The notes beneath the pieces were generated by a model, which saw only the letters and a program-made list of their open reading frames with translations, searched no databases and had not been told where the DNA came from. Positions 16,513-26,399 of a stretch of 64,000 bases of DNA are shown here, one piece after another. Source of the DNA: an uncultured Clostridia bacterium (lineage in GTDB: Bacteria > Bacillota > Clostridia > TANB77 > CAG-508). Position numbers and translations under genes: made by a program. Position 1 is the first letter of the stretch. The number at the start of each line of letters is the position of its first letter. The stretch is from the NCBI GenBank assembly GCA_944388805.1, contig CALXKE010000006.1, forward strand, positions 1 to 64,000, written 5' to 3'.

Positions 16513-16570
16513 CCCAACTCTTGACATTTAACCCTTTTAAATTTTTTATCTCAACTTTTGACATTCAACC
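16513..16570. repeat. Pair of direct repeats, 37-base period
   Basis: On the plus strand CAACTCTTGACATTTAACC and CAACTTTTGACATTCAACC are repeated 37 bases apart between the large unknown gene and its terminator. No known operator is recognised. Confidence 0.5.
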
Positions 16571-16580
16571 AATATTTTTA

Positions 16581-18974
16581 TCACGACTCTTTCTCGTCTT
16601 TAATAGAAATTTCTTCTTGATTTTTATCTTTTATTTCTGCTTCTTTATCTTGCTCTTTCAAAATGACATCATATTCGAAAACATGAAAAGTCTTTACATT
16701 TACTTTTGAAAAATCATCTTTCTCATCCTCTATTTCTGCCATTTTAAATGATGTTCTATGAATTAATTTTAAATCTACTTTTGATAAATCTATCAATATT
16801 TTTGTTGATAAATCTTGACCAATTGGTAGTGTTTTATTTTGATTATCATAGAAAATAATATTCGTATAACTAATTCCATTCATTCCTCTTTTTATATTTA
16901 CTTTATATAAGTTAAATTTATTTACATGATCTTTAATATTTTCATGAATTTCATTCTCAGGATTTATATTAAAAACATTAATATTTTTAGGTTCTATCTT
17001 TTCATTATCTAATATTTTATATACTGGTAAATCGTCAATAATAACCACTTTATCTAATGCCTTTTTTATATTATCTACAACCGTTTCTAAAGTTAATTTA
17101 TATCCTATCTGTTTTGTATTCTTATTAATTTCTAAAATATTAAATTTATCTTTTGCAATTTCTCTATGGTTTTTATTGGCTATTTTTGAAACCTTTGTCC
17201 CATCTTGAGACATTCCACCAAATATATCAAATTCTTCCATTTCATGTAACACATTATCTTCTTGTGCTTGTTTTTTTAGTTCTTTCAAATTGTTTTCAAT
17301 TTCTTTTGGTAGCACTTCATTATTTTTTACTTTATTTAATAATGGTAAAATATTGGTTGTTGTCAGATATATACTATCTGTTTCGCTTTTGGTTAAAGCT
17401 TTTCTTTCTACCTGATCCATAGTTTTTCCAAAATCTTCTAAATCTTGGTGATAATCAAATACTTTTGTTACTTTTTTGATGATATTCACTTCTTCCTCTT
17501 CACCTTCTGCTAGAGAAGCTACTTCATCTTTATTACTATATTTCCAGAACTCGAATATACTTCTTTTATGATTATCAATTTCTTGTATAAAATTTGTTGC
17601 ATTTTCTATTTTTTTCTGCATATTCTTATTTTTTAATTTTAAAGCATTTACATCCATTATGATATTTTTTAATTCTGTTTCATCTAATTCATATGCTTTA
17701 TATAAATCTATTAATTCTTCAATTGTATAATTTTCTTTTTTATCTTCAAATGTTTTCTTTTTTGTTTTTTCTTTTTTTTCTATATCTTCTGTTTCATTAG
17801 CTATTTCTTCTTTTTCTTCTAGAATATTTTCTTTCATTGTATTTTTCTTATTCTTTTTACTATATTTAAAATAATATTTGAATTTACCAAAAAAAGTTTT
17901 TTTACATTCTAAAAACGTAGATATTTGTTTTTCTTTTGCTAAATATTCTATTTCTTGTGAAGCTGCTATCATTTTTAAATTATCTAATTTCTTTTTGTTT
18001 TCTATTAATAATTCACCAATTAATTCTTGTTTTTCTATTCCCACTCTATACTCATCATTTAGCCATTCCGAAATATTCTCATATTCGATTTTATAATCAT
18101 TATTATAAAATTCTAGTTCTCCACCTTTTGTAATATTTGTTGTAAATTTAAAATAATGTGGTAATTCTGTTTGTAAAATAAACATTGCTTTTAATAATTT
18201 ATAAAATTGTGTTGCTTCTATTAAACTATTGATTTTTATCTTGTATGGACTTCTAATTTTTTCATATACTTCTGTTTCTCCTACAATATGAATCGATAAA
18301 TTCTCATTTTTATCATATACTTCATAAATCAGTGGCCAATCTTTTGTAAATAACCATAGATAATTTTCTAAATCTTCAAATTCTGATCTTTTGTAATACG
18401 TATTACTATAAGTGACATTTCGGATTGGTACAAATATTTTCCCTGTTTTCTTTTTTTCTAATTGTTTTTTTAATAAAAAGAAAAAGGTTGAATAATCTGT
18501 ATCTTCTGTTGGAACCAACATAAAATATTGGTCTGTCTCTTCTGTATAATAAATTTGCCATAAATAATTCCCTTCAAATTTTACTTTGAATGGAATTTTT
18601 TTATTTAATTTTAATTGTTCTTCTTTTATTTTTTCTACTTCTTCTACTCTTAATTCTTTTAACATACGTAAAAAAGTAGTATGCTTGATAAAGTTTCTTT
18701 CATCTTCTGCATCTAAATATTCTGATATTGGACTAGCTTTTTTATATTTTTCTTGTATATCATCTAATCGATTAGCTGGTGTTAATAAGATTTGTATATC
18801 CTTAATTGGTATATAGCGATATTGTCTATATTGCTTTTCATTATATGATTTAGGAACTCTAAATTTCAATGGTTCATAATTTTCAAATTGATTTTTTGCA
18901 TCTTCTAAATTTAATCCTAAATAGTCCAATTTTTCTTTAATTTCATCTATTTTTTCTCCAGTTTTCTTTGGCAA
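16581..18974 (-). CDS. Large hydrophilic protein of unknown function (about 800 residues)
   Basis: 797 residues from the start chosen here. I do not recognise it. No signal peptide, membrane segment, Walker motif or obvious catalytic motif. Residues 1-340 look globular, with aromatic-rich beta-type stretches. Residues 340-600 are very rich in Lys and Glu with predicted coiled coils (KEEIANETEDIEKKEKTKKK and following). The C-terminal 200 residues look globular again. The likely start is a TTG at 18974, because AAAGGAG lies exactly 8 bases upstream; an ATG at 19004 adds ten residues but has no Shine-Dalgarno. It stands between spoIIIAA and a deacetylase gene, with its own terminator. Confidence 0.75.
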   Translation of the reverse strand: MPKKTGEKIDEIKEKLDYLGLNLEDAKNQFENYEPLKFRVPKSYNEKQYRQYRYIPIKDIQILLTPANRLDDIQEKYKKASPISEYLDAEDERNFIKHTTFLRMLKELRVEEVEKIKEEQLKLNKKIPFKVKFEGNYLWQIYYTEETDQYFMLVPTEDTDYSTFFFLLKKQLEKKKTGKIFVPIRNVTYSNTYYKRSEFEDLENYLWLFTKDWPLIYEVYDKNENLSIHIVGETEVYEKIRSPYKIKINSLIEATQFYKLLKAMFILQTELPHYFKFTTNITKGGELEFYNNDYKIEYENISEWLNDEYRVGIEKQELIGELLIENKKKLDNLKMIAASQEIEYLAKEKQISTFLECKKTFFGKFKYYFKYSKKNKKNTMKENILEEKEEIANETEDIEKKEKTKKKTFEDKKENYTIEELIDLYKAYELDETELKNIIMDVNALKLKNKNMQKKIENATNFIQEIDNHKRSIFEFWKYSNKDEVASLAEGEEEEVNIIKKVTKVFDYHQDLEDFGKTMDQVERKALTKSETDSIYLTTTNILPLLNKVKNNEVLPKEIENNLKELKKQAQEDNVLHEMEEFDIFGGMSQDGTKVSKIANKNHREIAKDKFNILEINKNTKQIGYKLTLETVVDNIKKALDKVVIIDDLPVYKILDNEKIEPKNINVFNINPENEIHENIKDHVNKFNLYKVNIKRGMNGISYTNIIFYDNQNKTLPIGQDLSTKILIDLSKVDLKLIHRTSFKMAEIEDEKDDFSKVNVKTFHVFEYDVILKEQDKEAEIKDKNQEEISIKDEKES

Positions 18975-19043
18975 AACAATAGCTCCTTTCCATTTTGTAT
19001 TCATTTATATTATCTTTGATTTCACTAACGCACGTTTACCTTA

Positions 19044-19080
19044 TTGTATAGAAAAAATTTACTCTTATCTTGACCCTATA
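19044..19080. repeat. Truncated copy D of the TTGTATAGG repeat
   Basis: TTGTATAGAAAAAATTTACTCTTATCTTGACCCTATA keeps the left half of the repeat without the right arm. It is preceded by GATTTCACTAACGCACG, which also neighbours copy A. Confidence 0.55.
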
Positions 19081-19088
19081 TGGCACGT

Positions 19089-19985
19089 TTACTTTATCAT
19101 TTCATAAAAATTCTTAAATTCATATCCTTGTCCTTTTAAATAATCAATGATAGTCGGTAAAGCTTCTACTGTCACTTTTTTAGCTTGTGCATCATGCATT
19201 AAGATTACCACACTTTGTTTATCTCCTACAGTTTCTTGTATTCGTTGTATTTCATATTCAACAGTAGGATTGGTGGTTTCAGAATCTCCATTTAATGCAT
19301 TCCAGTCCACATGTACAATATCATTTTGTAGAAGTAGTTCATTTGCTTGATTTTTTATGTCAGCATACTTTCCGCCTACTAATCCACCTGGAAATCGAAA
19401 CAAATGTGAATTGTATTCTTGTTCTCCAATCGCATCTTTTACCACTTGATTACATTTGTTATATTCATCTAACACAGATTGTGGTGACTGATATATAGTC
19501 TCATATACATGTGAATATCCATGGTTTGCAATAAAATGACCTTCTTCGTACATCCTTCTTACCATTCCTGGATTTTTTTCAACATTTGAGCCTAATACAA
19601 AAAAGGTTGCTTTAATTCCTTTTTCATTTAATATATCTAATATTTGACTAGTGTTACTCGATGGGCCATCATCAAATGTTAAAAAAGCACGTTTGGTATC
19701 AGAGCTATATATATGATTCATATTTTCTATTCCAGTTTCTGTTAACTTTGGTAATTTTTCTTGTCTTTTTCTCTCCATCTCTTCCTGCTCTTTTATAATG
19801 GCTTCTTGGTATTGTTGATAAGCTAGCTTATATTCTGCATTTACTTTCATGATGTTTGTACAATTTATCCATGTAATAACAATCCCTATAACCATTAGCA
19901 CTATAATAACCATCATTAATGTCTTTTCTTTTGTGGTAAATCTAAATTTTGCAGGCACTAAAGACATATTCTTATCTTCCTTCAT
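19089..19985 (-). CDS. Polysaccharide deacetylase (NodB/CE4 family), membrane-anchored
   Basis: 298 residues. One N-terminal membrane segment (about 23-42), a coiled-coil stretch rich in Glu/Gln (48-80) and a NodB domain (about 98-298). CE4 motif 1 is TFDDGPSSNT with the catalytic base and metal Asp. Motif 2 is NHGYSH with the zinc histidines. Later motifs are RFPGG, VDWNALNGDS and VILMHDA. Probably an external peptidoglycan N-acetylglucosamine or muramic acid deacetylase (PgdA/PdaA-like), which would raise lysozyme resistance or act in cortex maturation. Substrate not decidable from sequence. Confidence 0.9.
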   Translation of the reverse strand: MKEDKNMSLVPAKFRFTTKEKTLMMVIIVLMVIGIVITWINCTNIMKVNAEYKLAYQQYQEAIIKEQEEMERKRQEKLPKLTETGIENMNHIYSSDTKRAFLTFDDGPSSNTSQILDILNEKGIKATFFVLGSNVEKNPGMVRRMYEEGHFIANHGYSHVYETIYQSPQSVLDEYNKCNQVVKDAIGEQEYNSHLFRFPGGLVGGKYADIKNQANELLLQNDIVHVDWNALNGDSETTNPTVEYEIQRIQETVGDKQSVVILMHDAQAKKVTVEALPTIIDYLKGQGYEFKNFYEMIK

Positions 19986-20115
19986 TTTTTATTTCCTATT
20001 AAATTGATTTTGTTTTCTTTCTATGTTTTCGTTTATATTATATACTATTTTATTAAAAAATCATATAGCATATATAAAAAAATTTTTGTCGCATGAGATT
20101 GTTTTTGTTTGAGAC

Positions 20116-20483
20116 ATTTTGAGGGATTTTGGGGACGGACTCATTTTTCCCTTTTCTATCTAGCAAGATATGGTAAAAAATATAGAATATAAAAGAATGA
20201 AACGATTTTGCGTATCTAAATTTGAATTTAGAAATTGTTAAAGAAAAAAGTGAGGGATGTTCATGGGCAATCAAGTGATATATTCATTTCGCATAATATG
20301 TCGAATATGAATTTGATATATCACTTGATTGAGCCTGAATGAAAGCGGCTCACTTTTTTCTTTTAGAATTTCTATGAAAATTTAGCTTATACAAAATTGT
20401 GAATGGCTTTATATTCTATATTTTTAATAAATTTTCAATTTAAAAAAGGGAAAAATGAGTCCGTCCCCAAAATCCCTCAAAAT
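20116..20483. repeat. Long inverted-repeat (MITE-like) element, 368 bases
   Basis: The outer 40 bases at each end (20116-20155 and 20444-20483) are perfect inverted repeats containing GGGGACGGACTCATTTTTCC. The complementarity continues through most of the interior (for example GAAAAAAGTGAG / CTCACTTTTTTC and CAATCAAGTGATATA / TATATCACTTGATTG), so the whole unit can fold into one hairpin. It carries no gene. It shares its outer arm with the element at 43413 and its inner GAGGGATGTTCA and GAAAG(C/A)GGCTCA segments with the one at 58424. Confidence 0.8.
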
Positions 20484-20499
20484 TTTCCAAATGAACATA

Positions 20500-22074
20500 T
20501 TATTTTTTCATAACAGATTTTAAGTATTCTACTTCTTCATCTACTTTTAATCTCATGAAAATAGGTTCTCCTTTTTCAATGACTTTAATGTCTTTTAATG
20601 TATCATATGCATAGATATCATCCCATCTAATACTATCAACATCTGTTATTCCAATTTGTCTTAACATATTGTTTGCTGTATCTGTCATAAATGGTTTTAT
20701 TAATATAGCAATTTTTCTTAAATTTTCAACCAAATGATACATTGATGATTTCAACTCTTCTGTTTTTTCTTCTTTTGCTAAAGCCCATGGCATGGTTTCA
20801 TCAATATATTTATTTGTTCTTGCGATTAAATCCCATATTTCTTGTAATGCATTTGCAATTTCATATTCATTTATTTTTTCTTCGAACTTTTTAATTTTTT
20901 CTGTAGCAAAGTCTTCTAATTCTTTATCTACTGCATTTGGTGTTCCATTATATTCAGGAACATGTCCTTCAAAATATTTATTTACCATTGATACGGTTCT
21001 GTTCAATAAATTACTTAAATCATTACATAAATCAAAATTATATCTTTCTACAAATGCTTCTGGTGAAAAGATTCCATCTTGACTTACTGGCATTTCGCGT
21101 AATAAGAAATATCTGGTTGGATCTAAACCATATCGATCAATTAAAGTTTCTGGATAGATGACATTTCCTTTTGATTTTGACATTTTACCATCTTTCATCA
21201 TAATCCAGTTGTGTACCAAAATGGTCTTTGGTAATGGTAAATCTAACGCCATCAAGAATATTGGCCAATAAATTAAGTGGAATCTAGCAATATCTTTTCC
21301 AACAATTTGTAAGTCTGCTGGCCAGTATTTTTTAAATAAGGTATCATCATCAGACATATATCCTAAAGCAGTTATATAATTTGTTAATGCATCTAACCAT
21401 ACATAAATGACATGTTTTGGGTCTTTTAATACTCTTATTCCCCAATCAAAGCTGGTTCTTGTAACACATAAATCCTCTAATCCTGGTTTGATAAAATTAT
21501 TTATCATTTCATTTTTTCGAAATGCTGGTTTGATAAAATCAGGGTGTTCATCATAATATTTTACTAATCTATCTACATATTTCTTCATGTTAAAGAAATA
21601 GGCTTCTTCTTTCATTAATTTGACTTCTCTACCACAGTCTGGACATTTTCCATCTACTAATTGCGTTTCTGTAAAATAGGTTTCACATGGTACACAATAC
21701 CAACCTTCATACTCTCCTTTATAGATGTCTCCCTGTCCCATAAATCTATCAAATATTTTTTGAACAATTTTAGTATGTCTTTCTTCTGTTGTTTGAATGA
21801 AATCATCATATTGGACTCCCATTTTTGCCCATAATTCTTTTGCTTGTGCTGCCATTTCATCAACATATTCTTTTGGTTCTTTACCATTTTTTTCTGCGAT
21901 TCCTTGAATTTTTTGACCATGCTCATCTGTTCCTGTAAGCATGTATGCGTCTTCACCTTTTAACTGATGATATCTTTTCATAGAATCTGCTAATACGGTT
22001 GTATAGGCTGTTCCTATATGAAATTTTCCACTTGGATAATAGATTGGTGTTGTTACATAAAATTTATTGTTCAA
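20500..22074 (-). CDS. metG: Methionyl-tRNA synthetase, short form
   Basis: 524 residues from the chosen start. Charges tRNA-Met. HIGH-type motif is [13 protein letters not shown] near the N-terminus and KMSKS is KMSKSKGN. A zinc knuckle is formed by CVPCETYF and CPDCGRE. It lacks the C-terminal EMAPII-like tRNA-binding domain (about 110 residues) that many Bacillota MetG proteins carry, ending at [10 protein letters not shown]. Start: AAGGGAG lies 9 bases before a TTG at 22074. The in-frame ATG at 22083 touches the Shine-Dalgarno, and ATGs further up (to 22164) give an N-terminal extension unlike the family. The start choice is therefore an inference. Confidence 0.94.
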   Translation of the reverse strand: MNNKFYVTTPIYYPSGKFHIGTAYTTVLADSMKRYHQLKGEDAYMLTGTDEHGQKIQGIAEKNGKEPKEYVDEMAAQAKELWAKMGVQYDDFIQTTEERHTKIVQKIFDRFMGQGDIYKGEYEGWYCVPCETYFTETQLVDGKCPDCGREVKLMKEEAYFFNMKKYVDRLVKYYDEHPDFIKPAFRKNEMINNFIKPGLEDLCVTRTSFDWGIRVLKDPKHVIYVWLDALTNYITALGYMSDDDTLFKKYWPADLQIVGKDIARFHLIYWPIFLMALDLPLPKTILVHNWIMMKDGKMSKSKGNVIYPETLIDRYGLDPTRYFLLREMPVSQDGIFSPEAFVERYNFDLCNDLSNLLNRTVSMVNKYFEGHVPEYNGTPNAVDKELEDFATEKIKKFEEKINEYEIANALQEIWDLIARTNKYIDETMPWALAKEEKTEELKSSMYHLVENLRKIAILIKPFMTDTANNMLRQIGITDVDSIRWDDIYAYDTLKDIKVIEKGEPIFMRLKVDEEVEYLKSVMKK

Positions 22075-22203
22075 ATTTTTCATCTCCCTTATTTTTTCTA
22101 ATACATGTAATTTTACTTTCATTTTGCATACTTCTTTTTTTCTTTTATTCTTTACAAAATTCACAAATATATTATCATAAAATCAAGACAAAGTCTATAG
22201 GTG

Positions 22204-22257
22204 ATTTGGGGACGTGGTGATTTTGGAGACGGAGCAAAATCATCACGTCCCCAAAAT
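22204..22257. repeat. REP-like hairpin with GGGGACG arms
   Basis: ATTTGGGGACGTGGTGATTTTG (22204-22225) and its complement (22235-22257) form a stem of about 22 bases, between the PBP and metG genes. Shares GGGGACGTG with the element at 7578. Confidence 0.65.
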
Positions 22258-22283
22258 CATCTCCTCTCCGTTTTTTTAACCAC

Positions 22284-24302
22284 CTATTCAAATAAAGTTC
22301 TAATCATTTTAATCAAATAATGGCTTCCTCCATCAGAATTATCTTGAACATTTTCCACCATACTGATAACTAATATGTCATTCTCTCCTTGATTTGTTGT
22401 AAAACAATCAAACCATCCTAATGTTCCACTTTCTGTATCATTACTATCTGCCTTTAATTCTGCTGTTCCTGTCTTTCCTGCGATAGTAACACCATTTACT
22501 TTCATATCAGTTGCAGTTCCCCTTTCAACAACTTGAATTAAATCTTCTTTTATCGTATTTGCTGCCTCTTCTGAGAAAGCATCTTCTATTAAAATCTCTG
22601 GTGTTTTATCTTCTTTGTATTCAATATATGGTTTTATCATATCTCCATTGTTATAAAAACTTGAATATATAGATGCCATATGAATTGGGTTTATTAATAA
22701 ATTTCCTTGACCAAATCCGGTATCTGCTAATTTTCCATCTGAGTTGATTCCATCTTCATTTGCATATTGAGATGTTGCAAGTGATAATGGGAATTCTAAT
22801 TGCTTGTTAAATCCGATTTTATCTAAGCTTTCTGTAAATTTACTTGTTCCAATTCTTAAAGCTGTTTGTGCAAAATAGATATTGTCTGAATACATTAATC
22901 CATTTAATAAGTTTTTAGGTCCATTATATGCTGTTAACGTTGTTACTCTGTAATCTCCCCATGAAGAATCTTTTTGCCAACTGGTTCCTGTATATCCAAA
23001 GTTTTCATCTGCTGTAATACTCCCTGTTGTTAATCCAATGGCACCTGTAATTGCCTTAAAGGTTGAACCTGGACAATACTTTTGAATAAATCTATTATAT
23101 AAAGGTTTTGCTTCATCATTATTTAAAGCATTCCATTCATCTGTTGTCATTCCTAATGTAAAGTCATTTGAATCAAATGTTGGTGTACTAACTAAAGCTA
23201 ATAATTCTCCTGTACCTGGCTTCATCACAACAAATAGTCCTTTGTCATTTTTTAGTTGACTATATAATTTTGTTTGTACATCACTATCTATTGTAAGGGT
23301 AATGTCTTCTCCATCTTTTTGTTCTTGTTGTGCTAAAATTTTTACTTCATTTCCATCTGCATCTTCAATATAGATTCTAACACCGTCTGTTCCTCTTAAT
23401 CTATCTTCATAAGCTGCTTCTAAACCAGATTTTCCAATTAAACTTGTAGAACTATATCCTTTATCTGCATATTTTTCTAATTCTTCTGCATTAATGGCTT
23501 GCACATATCCGATTAAATGACCTGCTTCTTCTCCTAAAGTATAGACTCTTCCTTTTGCATCATTTATCATAATTCCTGGAATTTGTAATAATTGTTCCTT
23601 TAATTCTGTATCATTTTTTGCCACTTTTCTAATTGGTACAAATGTATCATCTTTTACATAAGACGCTGATAAATAATTATTAATGGTTTCAACTGATACA
23701 CCTGTTAATTCTGATATTTTACTGATATTTTCTTCTCGATTATCTCCCAACTTTCCTGGTACAATTCCCACTTGAGAAATCGTTCCGTCATAAGCAAGTT
23801 TATTTCCATTTCTATCTAAGATACTTCCTCTTTTTCCACTTAATGTTTCTACTCTTACTTTATAATCTCTTTGTAACTGTGGGAAAATTAAACTTGATGA
23901 CCATTCTAATTTATATGTTTTATCTTCTTTGACTAGATATGCTTCATTATCAAAGCTAATATTTCCTGCTGAAGTAACCATTTCTTCACTATATGTTACT
24001 TTTTTCTTGTTATTTTCATTGGTTACTTCTTTTACTGTAATTTTAATATTACTACTGTCAATTCCTTCATAAATATTTTCATTTCTTGTTACAAAATCTT
24101 CTTGGCTAATACTTTCTTTTGATAAACTACTTAAATATGTATACATCTCTTCATATTTTTTATCATTAATTGCTGAAAAATATGAATTTAAAACCTCTTC
24201 TGGTTTCTCTTTTGGCATGTTCATAATGATGATTCCTGCTATGATTACCACAACTAGTATGACTGCAATGATGATTCCAATAATTACTTTTTTATTTTTC
24301 AT
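22284..24302 (-). CDS. Penicillin-binding protein, MecA/PBP2a-like transpeptidase
   Basis: 672 residues. An N-terminal membrane anchor (7-28) is followed by an NTF2-like MecA_N domain (about 33-145), a PBP dimerisation domain (about 155-320) and the transpeptidase domain (about 335-670). The active-site triad is complete: S413-T-F-K416, S472-D-N474, K610-T-G612. It cross-links peptidoglycan outside the membrane. The MecA_N type groups with intrinsically low-affinity class B PBPs, so reduced beta-lactam binding is plausible but not shown. RBS GGGGGAGG upstream. Downstream of a BlaI/BlaR1-like pair and a GLUG-repeat gene on the same strand. Confidence 0.9.
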   Translation of the reverse strand: MKNKKVIIGIIIAVILVVVIIAGIIIMNMPKEKPEEVLNSYFSAINDKKYEEMYTYLSSLSKESISQEDFVTRNENIYEGIDSSNIKITVKEVTNENNKKKVTYSEEMVTSAGNISFDNEAYLVKEDKTYKLEWSSSLIFPQLQRDYKVRVETLSGKRGSILDRNGNKLAYDGTISQVGIVPGKLGDNREENISKISELTGVSVETINNYLSASYVKDDTFVPIRKVAKNDTELKEQLLQIPGIMINDAKGRVYTLGEEAGHLIGYVQAINAEELEKYADKGYSSTSLIGKSGLEAAYEDRLRGTDGVRIYIEDADGNEVKILAQQEQKDGEDITLTIDSDVQTKLYSQLKNDKGLFVVMKPGTGELLALVSTPTFDSNDFTLGMTTDEWNALNNDEAKPLYNRFIQKYCPGSTFKAITGAIGLTTGSITADENFGYTGTSWQKDSSWGDYRVTTLTAYNGPKNLLNGLMYSDNIYFAQTALRIGTSKFTESLDKIGFNKQLEFPLSLATSQYANEDGINSDGKLADTGFGQGNLLINPIHMASIYSSFYNNGDMIKPYIEYKEDKTPEILIEDAFSEEAANTIKEDLIQVVERGTATDMKVNGVTIAGKTGTAELKADSNDTESGTLGWFDCFTTNQGENDILVISMVENVQDNSDGGSHYLIKMIRTLFE

Positions 24303-24380
24303 ATCGATTCCTCCCCCTTAGGATATCTTTTATTGAAATAGGATTGTTAAAAGTAGAAGTCTTCTTCCCATTTCGACATT

Positions 24381-24409
24381 ATTATACCACTTCTTTCACT
24401 TTTTTACAG
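24381..24409 (-). promoter_or_regulatory. Candidate promoter of the PBP gene
   Basis: On the minus strand an extended -10, TGGTATAAT, with its core at 24381-24386 lies about 80 bases before the PBP start. The -35 region is poor. No TACA-N2-TGTA operator is seen here, so direct control by the BlaI-like repressor is not supported at this promoter. Confidence 0.4.
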
Positions 24410-24522
24410 TAATTTTTTTAGTTTTATATATTTTTATTCTCTTTTTTTCTTTTTGTTGGTTGTGACACGCAAGATGTAAAAAATATTAACAATATAATTG
24501 TAACTGAACTGTAATTCTTTGT

Positions 24523-26250
24523 TTAATCATTTAATGTTTCCATTGCATGTTCTTCATAATATGTTTCAAAATCATAATTATGACCATATCCTGTACTTGA
24601 ATCAATTGTTGCTTTTGAAGATTTAGCACCAGCTAAAATACCTTGATAAGTTGTTTTATTTGTATTGACAACAATGCCTCCATTGAAGTTACACCCTTCT
24701 ATATTTCCCAATATATGATTTCCAACAATTCCTCCAATATATAATATATCTTGTTCATATTGTGTAGATGTTTGAATAGTCAAAATATCTGTAGATGTGC
24801 AATTAATAATCATTCCTTCTGCACCATTTGGATCTCCATTTATTCCAGCAATTCCTCCCACAATATTACATCCTGTTAACTGTCCTTCATTGACACAATT
24901 TGCTATGGTTGCATGATTATATATCGCAATTCCTGCCACCATACCATTTTCAGAAGTGATGGTTCCATGATTTTGGCAATTGATAATATCTCCTTGATTA
25001 TAGGTTACCATTCCACTTCCTATATTACTTGCCGTAATATTTCCTATATTGGTACAATTTGCTAAGATTCCTATATATTCCACACAAATACCATTAACAT
25101 TAGAACCTACTAGATTTCCTGCATTTGTGCAATTTTCAATTGTTCCACCTGATTGATATACACTAATTCCCCCAATGGTTCCTGATAGACAAGTAATATT
25201 GACTTTACTAACACAATCTTTAATCGTTCCATCAAATAAACTACCAACAATGCCTCCTATAGAATTATTACCTGTTTCAGAAGTAATTGTCACATTTCCA
25301 CTAATGGTACAATTTTCAATGGTTCCTTTATTAACTTGTGCGATAATACCTTCTGCATAACTGGTATCTTTATCTGATATTATATTGATATTTTCAATAT
25401 TTAGATTTTTTATAGTCCCTTCATTTGTATAGAACATGGCAATTCTTTCAGTTTCATCATTTGCTAGATTTTTAGTGATATTTTTAATGGTATGGCCATT
25501 CCCATCTAATTCCCCTGTAAAACCAGTGGTTGTATATAGTAATGTATCTCCTTCTAAATCTAAGTCATTTACTAATTTATATTTTCCAGATGGATTATTA
25601 GCAATTCTTCTAAAATCATCAATTGTATAAATCATTGTATATCCATCATCTATATCATCTTGTACTTGTGGATCTTCTATAGCATCATTTATAGAAAAGC
25701 CCTTTTTTCCTAACATTTCTTCTAATTCTTCCATGGTATATCGTTTCATAAATTGTGTTACATATTTAAATAGTCTTGCACATCTGTTATCATCTAACAA
25801 TTTATATATAACTGGTCGCGGAGTCGTCCCATCATCTACACCTATATTGGCATATTTCTCTTTGTCATAATCTAAAATGATATAGTTCTTACCTGATGAC
25901 ATAATTCTATCCATAGAATCTACATTGAAATCATCTGTTTGTGGTGTCATTAAGCTATAACTCATCCTATCTTCTGCTACTTCTAACAAATGGGCATAAT
26001 TCTCATCAGTTCTATCGATAACATAGAAATAATCTTTCATTTTCGGTTTATATATAATTCTATCTGGATTGCCTGTATAATAGCTTAAACTTTCCCCTAA
26101 TTTTAGATATTCATTTCCATATTCTGATTCTTCTTGGTCTATCACTTTTTTTTGATAATCTCTATCTAATTTGATTAATATAGCAATTCCAGCTAAAACA
26201 ATTAAGATAACAACTAATGGTATGATAATATATCTCTTTTTAAACTTCAT
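24523..26250 (-). CDS. Membrane-anchored GLUG-repeat protein
   Basis: 575 residues. An N-terminal membrane segment (8-27) is followed by about 170 residues of unrecognised sequence. From about 210 onward there are GLUG-type repeats (GTIENCTISGNV, GTIKDCVSKVNI, GTIENCTNAGNL and further copies) that should form a right-handed beta-helix outside the cell. Such repeats occur in adhesins and IgA-peptidase-type surface proteins; no protease motif was found. The Shine-Dalgarno is weak. It lies between the BlaR1-like and PBP genes with gaps of about 150-220 bases, each with its own possible promoter. Confidence 0.8.
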   Translation of the reverse strand: MKFKKRYIIIPLVVILIVLAGIAILIKLDRDYQKKVIDQEESEYGNEYLKLGESLSYYTGNPDRIIYKPKMKDYFYVIDRTDENYAHLLEVAEDRMSYSLMTPQTDDFNVDSMDRIMSSGKNYIILDYDKEKYANIGVDDGTTPRPVIYKLLDDNRCARLFKYVTQFMKRYTMEELEEMLGKKGFSINDAIEDPQVQDDIDDGYTMIYTIDDFRRIANNPSGKYKLVNDLDLEGDTLLYTTTGFTGELDGNGHTIKNITKNLANDETERIAMFYTNEGTIKNLNIENINIISDKDTSYAEGIIAQVNKGTIENCTISGNVTITSETGNNSIGGIVGSLFDGTIKDCVSKVNITCLSGTIGGISVYQSGGTIENCTNAGNLVGSNVNGICVEYIGILANCTNIGNITASNIGSGMVTYNQGDIINCQNHGTITSENGMVAGIAIYNHATIANCVNEGQLTGCNIVGGIAGINGDPNGAEGMIINCTSTDILTIQTSTQYEQDILYIGGIVGNHILGNIEGCNFNGGIVVNTNKTTYQGILAGAKSSKATIDSSTGYGHNYDFETYYEEHAMETLND

Positions 26251-26399
26251 TTTTTTCTTTCATATAATATAGTATTATATGCCTTTCTCATTTATTATCT
26301 TTTATTTTTCTTTTATTCTTTTTAAACTTTCATCTACTTTTCATCTAATCACTCTAATTTTTTGCTATTATGACTCCAAATTTTCTTTCAATCTGCATT

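Noticed and set aside
16376..16564. 62-residue minus-strand ORF before spoIIIAA
   Set aside because: It runs through direct repeats and a terminator hairpin, with no Shine-Dalgarno.
20053..20274. 73-residue minus-strand ORF
   Set aside because: It lies across the long inverted-repeat element and has no ribosome-binding site; the DNA is structural, not coding.
24303..24522. BlaI operator at the PBP promoter
   Set aside because: No TACA-N2-TGTA was found; TACATC...TGT at about 24468-24480 is too loose to count.
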